Positions 46,136 through 58,644 of a stretch of 64,000 bases of DNA are shown here, piece after piece; positions within the stretch are counted from its first letter, which is position 1; every line of letters starts with the position of its first letter. Position numbers and translations under genes: made by a program. The stretch is from contig QANU01085883.1 in assembly GCA_003254905.1 (NCBI GenBank), forward strand, positions 152,375 through 216,374, given 5' to 3'. The DNA comes from Nissolia schottii (Eukaryota > Streptophyta > Magnoliopsida > Fabales > Fabaceae). The notes under the pieces are model-generated. The model had not been told where the DNA came from and ran no database searches. It was given only the letters and a program-made list of their open reading frames with translations.

Positions 46136-47451
46136 TGAGACTAAGAAAAGCTGATGGTACCCTCTTGAGGCTCATAGTATGGTATTTGATGCTGTATGAT
46201 GATTGATGGCTGAATTGTATGCACGTATATGCTGTATGTTATGAATTAAGATGGAATATGCATGTTATGGGTAAATTATGCTGAAATATGTGATATGCCA
46301 TGTACTCTGAGACACCTAGTTAAAGATATGATAATTAACTCTGAAATAAGGAAAGATGCTGAAATGAACCATAGGGAACAAGTATGCCATGCTGCAGGTA
46401 CAAAATGCTGAATTACTGCTGAACTGCTGAATCAGGGCCAATGCCCAATACTGCTGAACTAGGGCCAATGCCCATACTGCTGAAACATGGCTATATGCCA
46501 CATACTGAAAAGGGCTAAATGCCCCAATACTGAAATTGGCTATATGCCACATGCTGCTGAGGCCGTGATCACGAGAGCCAGATAACAAGCCCATTTCAGT
46601 AGGTCGGATAGACATACTGAAGATGGAAGCCCGCCACAGGTGGTGTCGAGATGGCATACCTGGAGGTGTGCGGTTACCACGCCTATGCATTGTCGTACGG
46701 GGGCAAGCTTAGGTGGGGGTACAATACCAGCCCACTGTCGAGGGGTCCCTAGGGGCACACGGCAGGTGGAAGCCCACCGCAGTAAGGTCAGGACAGTGTC
46801 GGCCTATACTGAGGGTGTGAGGTTATTCCGTCATACTAGTGTCAACAGAGGACATTATTATGGTGGGAATAACACCTATGCTGTTATACTGCTGTATTCT
46901 GCTGCACTGCTGTATTCTGTTATGCTGTTAAATGCTGTTACTCTGTTACATTCTGCTGGACATGTTATGCTGCTCATTCTGTCATGGTTATGTTGATGAT
47001 TCTGTGATATGTATTCTGCTGAATTCTGTTATGTTTATATTCTGCTGAATTCTGTTATGTCTGTATTCTGCTGAATTCTGCTATGTCTGTATTGGATGAT
47101 GTGATGTTTATTCTGATGACTCGGTTATGCTGAATGTATTCTGATTACATGCCGTTATTCAATTCAATTTCTGCTGTTATGCCGTACCGTCAAGAGCACG
47201 CTCGAGACGGTTAAGTATATTCACGAACTGTTAATCAGCACGAGAATGTAGTAAGCAAGAATAGTTCCCATGTCACATGTTAATGCTGATAAAGCCGTTC
47301 AGATAGGCAAGATAATAAATAGTAGGCTGATTAGTATGTATGTTCACTAGAGATCTCTGAGCGGCCTGAAGTCCGACATAATCTGATGTACGACTCAGGA
47401 ACTAAGGTTATTTCCACTGAGAACCTACCGTTCTCATCCCCCACATGTTTT

Positions 47452-47520
47452 ATGACTTCAGGTACCGAAGAGGATGAATCATATTTTGAGGATGCAGAAG
47501 AGCCGCCAGATGAGCCATGA
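47452..47520 (+). CDS. Conserved acidic micro-ORF in LTR (copy 3)
   Basis: Twenty-two codons: MTSGTEEDES, YFEDAEEPPDEP, then TGA. Compared with 23151-23219 the changes are mainly Asp/Glu swaps and third-position changes in Ser, Glu and Pro codons. Unknown function; see 8713-8778. Confidence 0.35.
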   Translation: MTSGTEEDESYFEDAEEPPDEP

Positions 47521-49430
47521 GCGGCTAGAAGATAGATAGATGTTTATGTTTTGCCAAGGGCTTACTGAGTAGCATTCCAGTAGTCCTTGTGTTTTGATGC
47601 TGTATATGCTGGATTTTATATTTGATGTTTTGATCTATGTACATATTATGTATACAGTGATATGACTTTGTATGGTGGACCACTTGGATATGTATATTGG
47701 ATGTTTTACTATTTTACCGTTATACGCGTTGTTATATTGTTTATTCTGACGTATGGCTCTATTTTGGTAATTATGCAAGATCAACTAAAAAGTTTAAAAC
47801 CGGTCCTTATTTTCTTATGCTACTATTTTCAAAAGATAACTATGGACTAAGGTATTTCCGACCAGGTAGACAACAACCTAGTGAGCTTGGTTTACTACGT
47901 ACGGGTAAACAGTTAGCTAGGGTGTTTCACTCTGGCCTCAAGATCTCCAGTAGTTCTGTGCTACCTTGTCTTCTTAGGTATACCAGTTGTGCTCGCCTGG
48001 AACCATAAAGGAGTGGGGGTGAGAACATTGCGTCCTTCAGGGCAGAACTACTCGTTTTCACCTTAATTATGGTGCCGCCACTCAGGAGGTCTCTAGGTGG
48101 CACAGTTATACTAAACCCCTACTTGTTATTATCCGTTCTAGTCCTAAGTAGCCTTATCTAGATTGCTAGGTGATCGGGGAGTTCTAATCTTTTTTTTACC
48201 TATCTCAGGAAAACTTATCGCGTTCTCGAATCTTATGTTGTCCTCTTATCACGTAATCTTATAGAGGCCTTCTTACGAACCTTTATCACTTGACGCTTCC
48301 TCACCATATTCGTCACATATGTCACATATAGCATGCATGAAGATATTTGGGAGTTTTCTTACGTGTCTTGTGATATCGTTCGTATTCTTGTCATATTGTC
48401 CTCCCCCTTTGTACCCTAGCGGAACCGCCATTCTAGTCTAGTTTACAACCTATTCCATATCCTTTAATGGGAAAGCTCATGCCGCATACGCATTTAGCGT
48501 AAACATATTTTATATAAGTAATCATCCCTATATACAAGGTGGTGAGGGGCTGGTAACCAGGGGGCAGACTCGTATTCCATATCCTTTTATTAATGTGTTT
48601 TAACATATCCTTTAATCATCGTGTCTTAACATATCCTTTAATTATCGTATCTTAACATGTCATATCCTTTAATCATTGCGTCTTAACATATCCTTTAATC
48701 GTTGGGTCTTAACATATCCTTTAATTATTGTATCTTAATATGTCAAGATGTCATATTCTTTTATGCTCATGTCTTATCATTTCGTGATATCATATTCTTT
48801 TATGCTCGTGTCTTGTCATGTCATGATGTCATATTATTCTATGCACGTGTTTAAGGGGCGTGCCCGTAGACGTGTCCAGCAAGGGGATTTCCTATCCGTA
48901 TAACTAAGTTCCGTCTTTCGGTATTCCGAGCCCATGGTGGTCGGAACTTTCTTATGACCTTCATTGATTTCCTATGTTCAATTATGAGTGTGTCATCATT
49001 CAGTGATTGTTTCTCAAGTTATCTTAGTGACAACCCTTTCCTCATGATGCATCGTAATACATAGGTACCATTCACTAGTCATATCATGTTCTTGCATAAA
49101 GTATGGGATCTAATGCTTGTTGAAACCTGCGGGTCCATGAAAGTCCATAGGTTGCCTAAAAGCCTTGCTCGTGGGATCTAGTCACTTAGGATTTCAGGCT
49201 GCTCAGTGCCTTATCTAAGCCACTCAGCGGACCCTGAATCTTCATGGTCACAGACCTGAAGTTTACATGAGTCACAAGCTTGAAAGCATTGAAACTGACA
49301 TGGCTGCTTAATGCACTTACTAGGCCGCTCAGCGCCTTGGGCGTGTTTCAGCACCTCAGATTTGTTTTGTTTCACTTCTTGCACAATCTTTCAAAACCAA
49401 TCTCGAGCACAACTTTTAGGGTTTTCATCA

Positions 49431-52426
49431 AGTAACATCTTGATTTTTTCCCCTTCCAAAGATTCTGCGTAATAAATAAATACGAGACAATTATTAAGAC
49501 TGGAAAATTAAATTATTTAATTTAATTTCAAAAACTACAGTCAAAATATGGATTTCGCAATTTCGCGGGATTTCGCGAGATTCGGACCGATTTTCGATCA
49601 TTATCAGAATTTAATTACGACTCAGAGGTGTCCGTTAAATACACTATTATGAAAATAAATTTACGAATACCTTGACCAGAATTAAATTACTGATAAGAAA
49701 AATTAGTAGATCACGACCGTATGTTTGAAATATTTTTATGATATCCGTACATGAATGGTTGACGACACAATGCGACCAAACATGATCGAAATTAATACCA
49801 AACACTAAATAAAGTTAAACTTATCCCCTGCCACGGTTGACAGGGATAAGTACGTATATCTATAATAATAGTAATAGTAAAAATAATAATATATAATAAT
49901 AATTAATAAACTGAGGCGGCATATGCCCACCGTCTCAGGGTTATATATATAAGGCCTTCGAGGCCATTTTTCAAGCATTTTACTGCTTGGAAACCATCTG
50001 CTTATATATATTTATTCTGTTCGTGCACTCTGTGGTTACGCTGCCAGACTCAGGAAAAATACTATAATCGCACCAACAATAGTGGGAATAGTTCCTCATA
50101 ACTTTCACCGTCTTCAAACACGCTTTGGAGGTGGCTAACCCGTCTACCACTTTCTATGTGGTTTATTATGATGTGTATGTGGGTGATATAGGAGAATATA
50201 ACGTAGTAGATTTTATGTAGAAAATATGCTTAGTATGATGTGTGGAGGATTTGGTATAGTTTTAATGTTAGAAAATATAACTGTACTTGTTGGAATCTAT
50301 TGGAAGCCTAAAATGAATTCTTAGTGAGAAACGGTGATAAATAAGCAAGAAACAGCGCTACGGATGAGTTTAAGGCAAGGTCATTCGAATGACTCAGCAT
50401 TTTCACCCCTGGAGAGCCAAATTTTCATGTTATTTGAATGACTAAGCTATGTCATTCGAATGACCACTGAAGAACTTAAGATTTTAGCTTTTCTATATGT
50501 TCCAACAAGCACAAAAACTTAGGAAATGTTATAGGGAAGTAACTGTAAATGTATTAAGATAAAGAATGGACATAGGGAAAAAGTAAGAAATCTTAAGAAA
50601 GCTCCGGCCACATAAGGCCGTTATGCCACGAAAATAAGAACGTAGTTATGTTAATAAAGAATTTCTGCTGGCTTCCTTCCTGCAAGGTTTGAGGTCTGCA
50701 GGGAAGGTTTGGCCGAGCTCCTGCATGGTTCGAGGTCCGCAGGAAAGGTCCGACTCCCTCTTGCATGGTTTGAGGTCTATAAGGAGGGTAGGGCTGAGAT
50801 GTGGCTACTTTCCTGCATGGTTTGAGGTCTGCAAGAAAAGGCTGGGTACTTCTTGCATGGTTTGAGGTATGCAAGGAAGACCCGACACGGCTACCTTATT
50901 GCATGGTTTGAGGTCTACAAGTAAGGTAGGACTATTTTTCCTGCATGGTTTGAGGTCTGCAGGAAGGGTATGACCACTTTTCTGCATGGTTTGAGGTCTG
51001 CAAGGAGTGCCAAACTTAGATCCGGTTACCTTCTTGCATGGTTTGAGGTCTGCAAGAAGGGTGTGACCACTTTTCTGCATGGTTTGAGGTTTGCAGGAAT
51101 GACCGGGCTACTTCTTGCATGTTTTGAGGTCTGCAAGTAAGGTAGGGCTACTTTTCCTGCATGGTTTGAGGTCTGTAGGAAGGGTATGACCACTTGTCTG
51201 CATGGTTTGAGGTCTGCAAAAATGACCGGGCTACTTCTTGCATGGTTTGAGGTCTACAAGAAGAGCATGACATGAACGACTACTTCTCGGCATGGTTTGA
51301 GGCCTGCAAGGGAGGTATAACGTAAGATAGACGACTTTCTTGCATGGTATGAGGTTTGCAAGGAAAGCATAATTAGACGATGTCTACTTTCTAGCATGGT
51401 TTGAGGCTTGCAGGGAAGGTAAGACTACTTTCTTGCAAGGTTTAAGGTCTGCGAGAAAGGTATGATAAAGATATGATAAGCTAAGATAACAAAGGCATGA
51501 TATAGATAGAATAAGTTATGATAAGAAAAGTATGATAAAGATAGCATGTATCATGATAAGAAAGATATGATGAGTTAGGTATTACACGTGGACGACAAGT
51601 ATATGAATGTATGTATATGTATGTAGATAGAGTGAGTGACTTACGTTATGAGGTTACGAGAGGACGCGATCTAGTGTCGCGATACTCAAACGAATGAGGT
51701 TGGAAGGCACGAAGACCTTATAGGTAATGAAAGATTAGAATCCCCCTATCACCTAGTAATTAGATAAAGTTGCTCAGGACTAGCAAGGATATTAATAAGT
51801 AGGGAATTTAGTATGTTACGACACCTAGAGACCCCTGAGCGGCAGAATCATACTTGAGCAGAAAATGGTTAGCAATGCCCCAAGGGTTCCCACTGAGGAC
51901 GCAGTGTTCTCAACCCCACTCACTTATGGTTCTAAGAGGACATGTTGAAGGCACGGAGGAGAAGGAGGCGTCACATGGAGATTGCAGGCCTTGGCGTCAA
52001 GATGTTCCAGGAGAGCAACAGGACCACAGTTCAGTCTTGAGCGCCATGACTTTTATACGCGTTGTATCCTAGCCCTTTCATACCACTGATGTATATGTAT
52101 AGGCATAAGGGCAGGTGTAACTATTTTTGGACCCATGTAAATATATATATTATGAAACGTTATAGATTACTTTTCATTATGCTGATAACCGCCTAAGTCG
52201 TATGGACTCTATCGCTTGTGTATATATGTCTATTTCCTCAATGCGCACGGCTCATATTTTATGTTTTAATAAAGAAAAGTAAAAAGTTTAAAATCGGTCC
52301 ATATTTTCAATTAAGAAATATTTACCAAGATAAAAGTAGGGGCTAGAAGTAACCCAACCAAAGCAGAAATCAACCCTGTGAGCATTGTTCACGACGTACG
52401 GGTAAGCAACTAGCAGGGGTGTTTCA
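49431..52426 (+). mobile_element. Solo LTR, 3-kb family (2,996 bp)
   Basis: Starts AGTAACATCTTGATTTTTTCC (first T mutated) and ends CTAGCAGGGGTGTTTCA. Flanks CATCA (49426-49430) and CACCA (52427-52431) agree in four of five bases. TATA box at 49942-49952 (TATATATATAA). It carries TCATTCGAATGA dyads (50380-50465) and a large minisatellite (50665-51470). Confidence 0.85.
50665..51470. repeat. Minisatellite around GCATGGTTTGAGGTCTGCA
   Basis: About sixteen tandem units of 40-55 bp. Each has the core GCATGGTTTGAGGTCTGCA, with flanks TTCCTGCA...TGCAGGAA that make many units small hairpins. The apparent minus-strand ORFs (ADLKPCRK, MQKSGHTL) are products of the repeat. Confidence 0.9.
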
Positions 52427-53005
52427 CACCACACTTCCCAACAAGCACGATATCACATGTTCTAACTCAAAGGAAACACAAAATCTTCCATGCATCATAA
52501 CCCTAACTTCTATCACATAATACATGGTATTGTCCTATAATCACATAAGCAAACATAAGACCACCAAGAGGTGATTCAAGCTAACTTTAACGACTTTTTA
52601 GAGGTTTTGGTGATGGTGATGGTGGTGAGAAAACGTTTCCAAGAGTGCTTGGCTCCTGCTAATTTCCAACTACGGAAGCGTAACGATAGAGCATGCGAAC
52701 GGAACATGTTTTGGAGATAATAGATGAGTGAAAAATGAAAGTCATGGGTGGCTATTTATAGACTCAAGACCATGGCCTTGTCTTCAAAATTTTAGCCAAT
52801 TTTGGCCATAAAATAATAAAAAGAAAAAGAAATAAATTAGGATAGGTATGCTTAGGTGGATGCTTATCATCTTTGACTTGTTGGCCAAAGACTTGGTGTG
52901 TGTGTTGAGAGAGAGCCGTGAGAGAGAGAGTTGATGGCCTTTTGTCCATGTGCAAAATTTGATCATGCTTAATCGTGTTTGGTCATTAGCTATTTGGGTG
53001 CTTTG

Positions 53006-55791
53006 TGAAACACCCTAGCTAGTTGGCCTATGCTTAAGTCATAAGCCTTCCAGACTAGGTGGTGATCTTCTGGTGCTGTGAACTGTTATTGTTCTAAGTG
53101 ATCTTTCCAAACTAGGGTTTACCAAAAATATAGGCCATTTAGAAATTTCTTTCGTAAGTACGGATGATAGAAAATAAAGAGCCATACGAGTAATACATCG
53201 CTTAACGGCATAACAAAAGATAAGGGAAGTGCGAATACATACCTGTCATATAGTAGCCGTTGGCAGAGTGCACATAAGGGCCAAAAATCACAACCAGACA
53301 AATACATAAGTCAACCATACCGTTCTTATTAAACAGTGGCTAACAGTACCATTATACATACCAGTTCAAACATAATTTACATATATAACAACCTACATAA
53401 CCTACGTACACGAATGGTAACTACTCATTTCGTGTACTATACAAATCCACTCCAAATGTTACTACGGGATCCTTCAACCATCTCCTACTCTGAGTCCTCC
53501 TCCCGCCTCGCTGGATTGTCCTCCCCTATGGCCTCATCGTCGCTGGACATCGCCGACACCGCCGTGAAGTCTCGGTGAGCGAATCGGCGCAGCAAAGCAG
53601 GAGTACCCTCTTTTACGCGGTGGTCCGGCGGCCTCATCCTTGGGCTGGCGGAGTGGATATCTTGGGGTTCGCAACTGGCGCGGCCTCCGGTTCTGGCTCA
53701 GATGGGGGCACCTCCTCCTCGCCGTTGAGGTGGATCGGGTTGCGGTTGCTGCCTCTCGAATGCTAGTCGACCCAAATAGGACGCATCGGGGAGGATCCAG
53801 GTCCTCTGGGTCTCCGACTACGTGGGGCCTCGGGCTCGTTAGGCAGGTTGGCGGGCACGAACGTACATGTTTCGATACGGGTAAACAACCACACATCCTT
53901 TGCAGGTGGGGAAGTCATGGCTGCGATTTTGGAGTCATACACGAGTGGGAGTAAGAACGACTTCGTTCTTAGTGGGAACTCGACGTGGTCTCTACTGTTC
54001 ATTTACTCGATCAGAGTCCAGGCCACTCAGGAAAACCTCTAAGTGTCATGCATACTCGATCCCTACTGTTTATTATCTTTAACCTATGTCCTGAGCAGCT
54101 TTACCTAAGTTACTAGGTGATTAGGTTACTAATCTTGTCATTACCTAGGCTTCGTGCTCATTAACTTTGCGTTACTGCTAAAGACATAATAGTCGTCTTG
54201 AGACGCTCCCTTGACGATACATAATGCATACACATATATAGATACATACATACATGCATACGTACTGGCATACATACATACATCCATTCATTCCTACATG
54301 TGACTACATAGTGCATGAGGGAATCTGGGTATCTCTTACGCGCCCTATGGCTGCGTCCTTCTTAGTCCTTTCACCTTTGTAACCGTGGCCTCGGTTACAA
54401 CCTTCTTCTATTCTCTATCGTGTTGAACCGACAACTCTCTAACCGGTGTGGTAGCTAACCACGTAAGGCTCATAGGAGGTAGACATCAACACGATAGGTA
54501 CCACCACCCCCCTTACCGGGATGGCGAGGGATCAGCTTTTGGACTCGATCAGGTGTGGACACGCTTCTTTGTACTTTTCTTTTACTGGGGCCCCCTGTGT
54601 TTCTTCAAGACTTGTCCTGTTCTCTTTACTTTCAGGCCTTGTCCTGTTCTCTTTACTCTCAGGCCTTGGCTTGTTCTCTTTATCTCGGGCCTTGGCCCGT
54701 TACTGTCATGATCAGGTCTCTCTACTTGCGTTGCTCTTAACCAATCCAGCTTGTTGAATTGGTGAGGGGCGTGTCTGTAAGACGTGCCAATAGAATAGGG
54801 ATCTTCCTAATTATATAACTACATATTCTGGCTAAGGCCATCCGAGTCCTTGGTGATCGAAGCCTTTATACCCTGCTTTATTCCTTAGGGTTCAATTACG
54901 TACCTTTAACTTTACGTGAATACTTCTAGTGATCTACGGTCGTCCTAACTCATATGACGGCCGTTTCCTCATGATGCATGTGTTCATGTACAATTATAGG
55001 CGTACCCTCACTCATTGGATCCCTTAGAACCACTAAAGTCTCAAGTCCTTCAGGTTTCATTTGAATGGCTAGGGTTACATTCGAATGAATCCCTATGAGT
55101 TCTTTCATTCGACTGACTTAGGAATTCAATCGATTGAAACCTTCAGAATCCTTCCATTCGAATGAAATTGGGATTCAATCGATTGAAATCGTAAGGTTTT
55201 CTTTCATTCGGCTAAATAAGGATTCAATCAAATGAAAGCTCAAAATTTTCTTTCATTTGACTGAAAACTCATTTCATTCGAATGAAAGCTTATAAAATTT
55301 TCTCCCGAGACTTCAGTTCTCATTTTCTCCGGAGACATTCAAAGTTTACTGTTCCTAAGGTTCCAATCAGTACAGTTATGCATTTTCATTTACTAAAATC
55401 TCCCAAAACCCTCTTTGCCCTATAATCCCTCAAATTTCTACTTAACAATGGTATAGTCAAATATACACAAAAACATATATACAGTTATACATTAAAACAC
55501 ATAGACAGTGGGCTTAGGGTTACCCACATCCGATGACGATTCTGGTTCGATAGCTTTGTTGCTGACAATTTTCGGCTCGCGTTGGCGTGCTCCGGGGATT
55601 TTTCCGGGACTCCACAAAGTAACCGAGATGTGTCTGAACGGGACTGGTGTTTATGAAAAGGACCGAAAGTTACATAAAGTTTTCTGAAGGTTTGGCTATT
55701 TATAGCCTTTTCCCTTTTCCCTTTTCCTTTTATTTATTTTTCTTTTATCATTATTACTATTATTATTATTATTATATTATTATTATTATTA

Positions 55792-55825
<34 letters not shown>

Positions 55826-56278
55826 ATATTATTATTATTATTATTATTTTACTTTTTAACCTTTTGCTGAAGGTGGCCAAATGACTCCCTAATAAGTCTG
55901 GCTCTCGTTTGCTCGCGTTTTGTTCGAAATCTCACGTGCCTAGTTGTCCTAATAATATTCTAGACATACCGTTGCGATTCACTAATTTTTCCGATCGTCT
56001 CAGGGGCTTTCACTCAGGGATCTTTGACTTTCTTACCCTATCAAGAAATTCCACAAGCATTTCCAATAACCGAAAAAATTCTCGTTCGGGCTGAAACTTC
56101 GACGGAAAGCTTCGGTAAACATCCGGGAGATAGCGAAGCCTAGTCCTACTGCCAATTATAGGGTTTAGGGGCAAAATCCAACTCTCTCACTTCCTCCGTT
56201 GGTCTTTAATTGCCCTTAACTCACCATTAGCCATCTATTTTACGTATTTTCTGTAAGACGAAAAGTCGGGATGTTATA
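53006..56278 (-). mobile_element. 3-kb-family LTR with adjacent polypurine tract (3' LTR)
   Basis: Minus-oriented: left end TGAAACACCCTAGCTAG, right end GTCGGGATGTTATA (one mutation). The bases just right of it are the complement of TAAGGGGGTGGAA, a polypurine tract preceded on the minus strand by GGCACGAAATTTC, a string seen at the 3' end of plant Ty3/gypsy elements. The flanks CTTTG and TTCCA do not match, as expected when internal sequence follows. It therefore ties the solo LTR family to a Ty3/gypsy element. It has a CAGGCCTTG...TGTTCTCTTTA minisatellite (54598-54710), TCATTCGAATGA dyads (55055-55290) and a long (TTA)n run (55757-55845). Confidence 0.8.
55757..55845. repeat. (TTA)n microsatellite
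   Basis: About 25 TTA units with small interruptions in the U3 part of the LTR. Confidence 0.9.
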
Positions 56279-56292
56279 TTCCACCCCCTTAT
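56279..56292 (-). promoter_or_regulatory. Polypurine tract of the 3-kb LTR family
   Basis: Minus strand AATAAGGGGGTGGAA directly precedes the LTR start (TATAACATCCCGAC). This primes plus-strand DNA synthesis in LTR elements and orients the element. Confidence 0.75.
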
Positions 56293-56439
56293 TGAAATTT
56301 CGTGCCGAAATTTAAGCGTCGGTACGTTTTCAGGCCGTTTTCGGGGAAATTTAGGGGTCTAAGGATGCCCCCGGGTCCACATAACCTTTTCGGTTTCTCT
56401 GGGGATGGTTTAGATATGCAAAACACTACCAAAGAGGCT

Positions 56440-56670
56440 TCATTTGAATCCTTGATGATCATTCAATCGAATAATTTTCAGAGTTCTTGAGTCATTCGAA
56501 TGTTCTCCTAGTTAGTCATTCGAATGATCACTGTGTTCCTGAGTCATTCGACTGAATTGTGAATTTCATTCGAATGAGTTGCGATTGGTTCACTCAGATT
56601 AGAAATCCAGGGCAGTCATTCTAATGAGTTAGGATTCATTCATTCGAATGAACTGCTATCTGAGGCCATT
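56440..56670. repeat. TCATTCGAATGA dyad cluster outside the LTR
   Basis: At least five copies of ATTCGAATGA or a one-base variant lie in the internal region between the polypurine tract and the antisense ORF, the same dyad found inside several LTRs. Confidence 0.75.
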
Positions 56671-56927
56671 TTAAACGGTTTCTTCTTCTTTCTTTCTCAT
56701 TTTTCCCTTTTCCTCTCCTCTCCTATCCTCGACGAAACCCTAGCAGAGCTCCACCATTTTCGCCCTCTCTCCCACAAATCTTCCCTCCTTCCTTCACCAT
56801 TTCCTCCTTCCTCCAAGCTTCCTCTGCCAATTTCCCTCCTCCCTCACGGTTTTCCTCTCTCTATCCACCCTTCTTACTCCACTTTCCCCCTCCTCCTCCT
56901 CAAAACCGAGCTTCCTCTTTCCCCACC

Positions 56928-57690
56928 ATGAGCCACTGCACTTCACGCCCTTCCTCTAGGGCTCCTCACTCTGAGCCTACTCCTCCTCGCGGCCTCCCCG
57001 CGTGGTTCACCTCTGAGGCGCAATGGCACAATTTTGAGACACACTATAAGGAGAGGGACGTGATGGAACCGAAGGTGTTGGACATTGCCACCTTCGAGGA
57101 TGGCGCGGGTGACATTCTCTCTGTTCTGGACGCCATGGGCATTTTACATTTTGTTAGTTTTGATTTACCAGTCTACCAGCATCTAGTTAGGGTATTTTAT
57201 AGCAACCTTAGGATTAACGATAATGTGCTAGTATCCGAGGTCTGTGGTGTTGGTATGGAGCTAACCCTAAAGCAGTTCCGGTCGGTTCTGCAACTCCCTG
57301 CTATGGGGAATGACATGGGGTCGGGCTTATCCGATTGGGCTTTTACTTCCATCGAGCTCCCGTTAGGGGAAAATCTTGCCCTAGACACCATCGGCCACTC
57401 CGGGCTGAAAAATTCCAAGAACCGACCGCAGGTGAGCGGCTTGCCAGTGGACTAGAGGATATACCATTACCTCTTGACCCACACTCTGGTCCAGCGTAAC
57501 GGTAACCACTTCGTTATGACGCGAGATGATTGCCTGTTTCTTTGGGCTCTGACGGAGGGTCATGAGATAAACTGGGTGCTCTACATCCTCTAGCACATGG
57601 GCCAAACGCGTGTACGAGATAGCGCCCTGCCCTATGGAGTGCAGATCTCGGTGCTCCTCCACCATTTCCGGGTTCCCTTAGCTGGTACAT
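56928..57690 (+). pseudogene. Putative plant transposon protein (Transposase_32-like), antisense to its retroelement
   Basis: After a CT-rich leader (56690-56925) the ATG at 56928 opens 175 residues: LPAWFTSEAQWHNFETHYKERDV, YQHLVRVFYSNLRINDNVLVSEVCGVGMELT, LKQFRSVLQLPAMGND. This resembles PF20167, a domain of unknown role found in plant retroelements. A TAG at 57453 interrupts a continuing frame (RIYHYLLTHTLVQRNGNHFVMTRDD, GHEINWVLYIL, a second TAG, HMGQTRVRDSALPYGVQISVLLHHF). A possible donor at LAG/GTACATATT (57683) and acceptor GGTGTAG (57800) suggest an intron. It runs opposite to the LTR at 53006, like the antisense ORF at 29145. The 3' part is cut off near 57825. Confidence 0.7.
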
Positions 57691-57829
57691 ATTTCATCCT
57701 TTTTCTTGTTTTCCCCCCTTTGTTATCCTTTTATTTTCTTGGCGTGAATGGTTCGCTAATCCTATCTCTATGTTTGGTATTTGTGGCTTTGCGGTGTAGG
57801 CGAGCTGAAGTTTACATATGAGAGAATAT

Positions 57830-58644
57830 GAGAGAAGTGGAAGAATGTGATGATGTTATAAAAGGGCACATATTAATATAAAATATTCTAGCCCCACATT
57901 AATTAGATCACAAACATTTTAAGTGTTTATATACATTTAGTAATTGTTGTATTGGTAAAAAGAGTTGAGAAAGAAGTTAGGCTCACGCGCATGAATCCAA
58001 CCCATTTAGGCTCTTCGAAGAGCAAATTGATGAATTCTCCCCCTACGCACACGATAAATAGTGTCCCGGTCTTTTTGCAAAATTATTTTTTAGATTTTTG
58101 TAACTTACCTAAGAACCCATGGTTTTTACATGTATTGAATCCTCCGTCCACTGTGTGCTAACATAACACATGAATATTTACTTACATTTTAATTAAACAA
58201 ATTAAAAAAAATAAAAACTATTTTGTACGCAATTTGCCAACACCTTTGGCGAATTTTTTGTTGAGTTGAATTATAAATGCTATTAAAATTCACTTGTTTT
58301 ATATGTACCTTATCCAAAAATAAATTTAAGCATTTCAATTCCGAACATTTTATGTACCCCAAAAAAATAAAATTCTGTACATTTGAAGTTCTCTGAAATT
58401 TGAGGGCATGTAGCTTAGAAATAGGTCATGTTATCTGAATTTCCCTTTACACATAATTATAACCTCAAAAATAAAAAATAAAAAAACCATGACCCAACAA
58501 TCCTGATTGGGAAGGGAAATTGATGGTTTTGAGGCCATAAACATCTTTTCAGAGTCACAAGCTCTCGAATTACTGCTAGCAATGCCTTGATTTTTGCATT
58601 AACTTTTCTATGACAGCATATGCATTGATGCCTCTCCATGCAAA
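57830..58644. other. AT-rich intergenic spacer
   Basis: No gene is supported. A single TTTGCCAACACCTTTGGCGAA dyad sits at 58230, like those at 20520-23800. The last ~200 bp are the presumed 3' untranslated region of the minus-strand gene. Confidence 0.45.

Larger units (their letters stand above)
44726..47929 (+). mobile_element. Solo LTR, 3-kb family, full length (3,204 bp)
   Basis: Starts TGTAACAACCCGACTTTTTC and ends GCTAGGGTGTTTCA, with a perfect duplication CTCTG (44721-44725 and 47930-47934). It is a close sister of 20659-23645 over the whole length, including the GC-rich block (46620-46860), seven GCTGAGCG dyads (45925-46135) and the micro-ORF (47452). Confidence 0.93.
42693..53005 (-). 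mobile_element. 3-kb-family LTR, truncated at its right end, host of a second nest
   Basis: Left end TGTAACACCACTGCTAACTG and the family's GGTTGGGTTACTTCTAGCCC block follow the minus-oriented pattern. It is interrupted by a 1.5-kb LTR (43187-44716), a 3.2-kb solo LTR (44726-47929) and a 3.0-kb solo LTR (49431-52426). Without these about 2.57 kb remain, so some 400 bp with the TGTAACATCCCG end are missing where it meets the LTR at 53006. It holds a TAACATATCCTTTAATC minisatellite (48570-48850) and decayed CCGCTCAGCG dyads (49195-49345). Confidence 0.75.

Noticed and set aside
50593-51080. Minus-strand ORFs with ADLKPC repeats
   Set aside because: They arise from the GCATGGTTTGAGGTCTGCA minisatellite inside a solo LTR.
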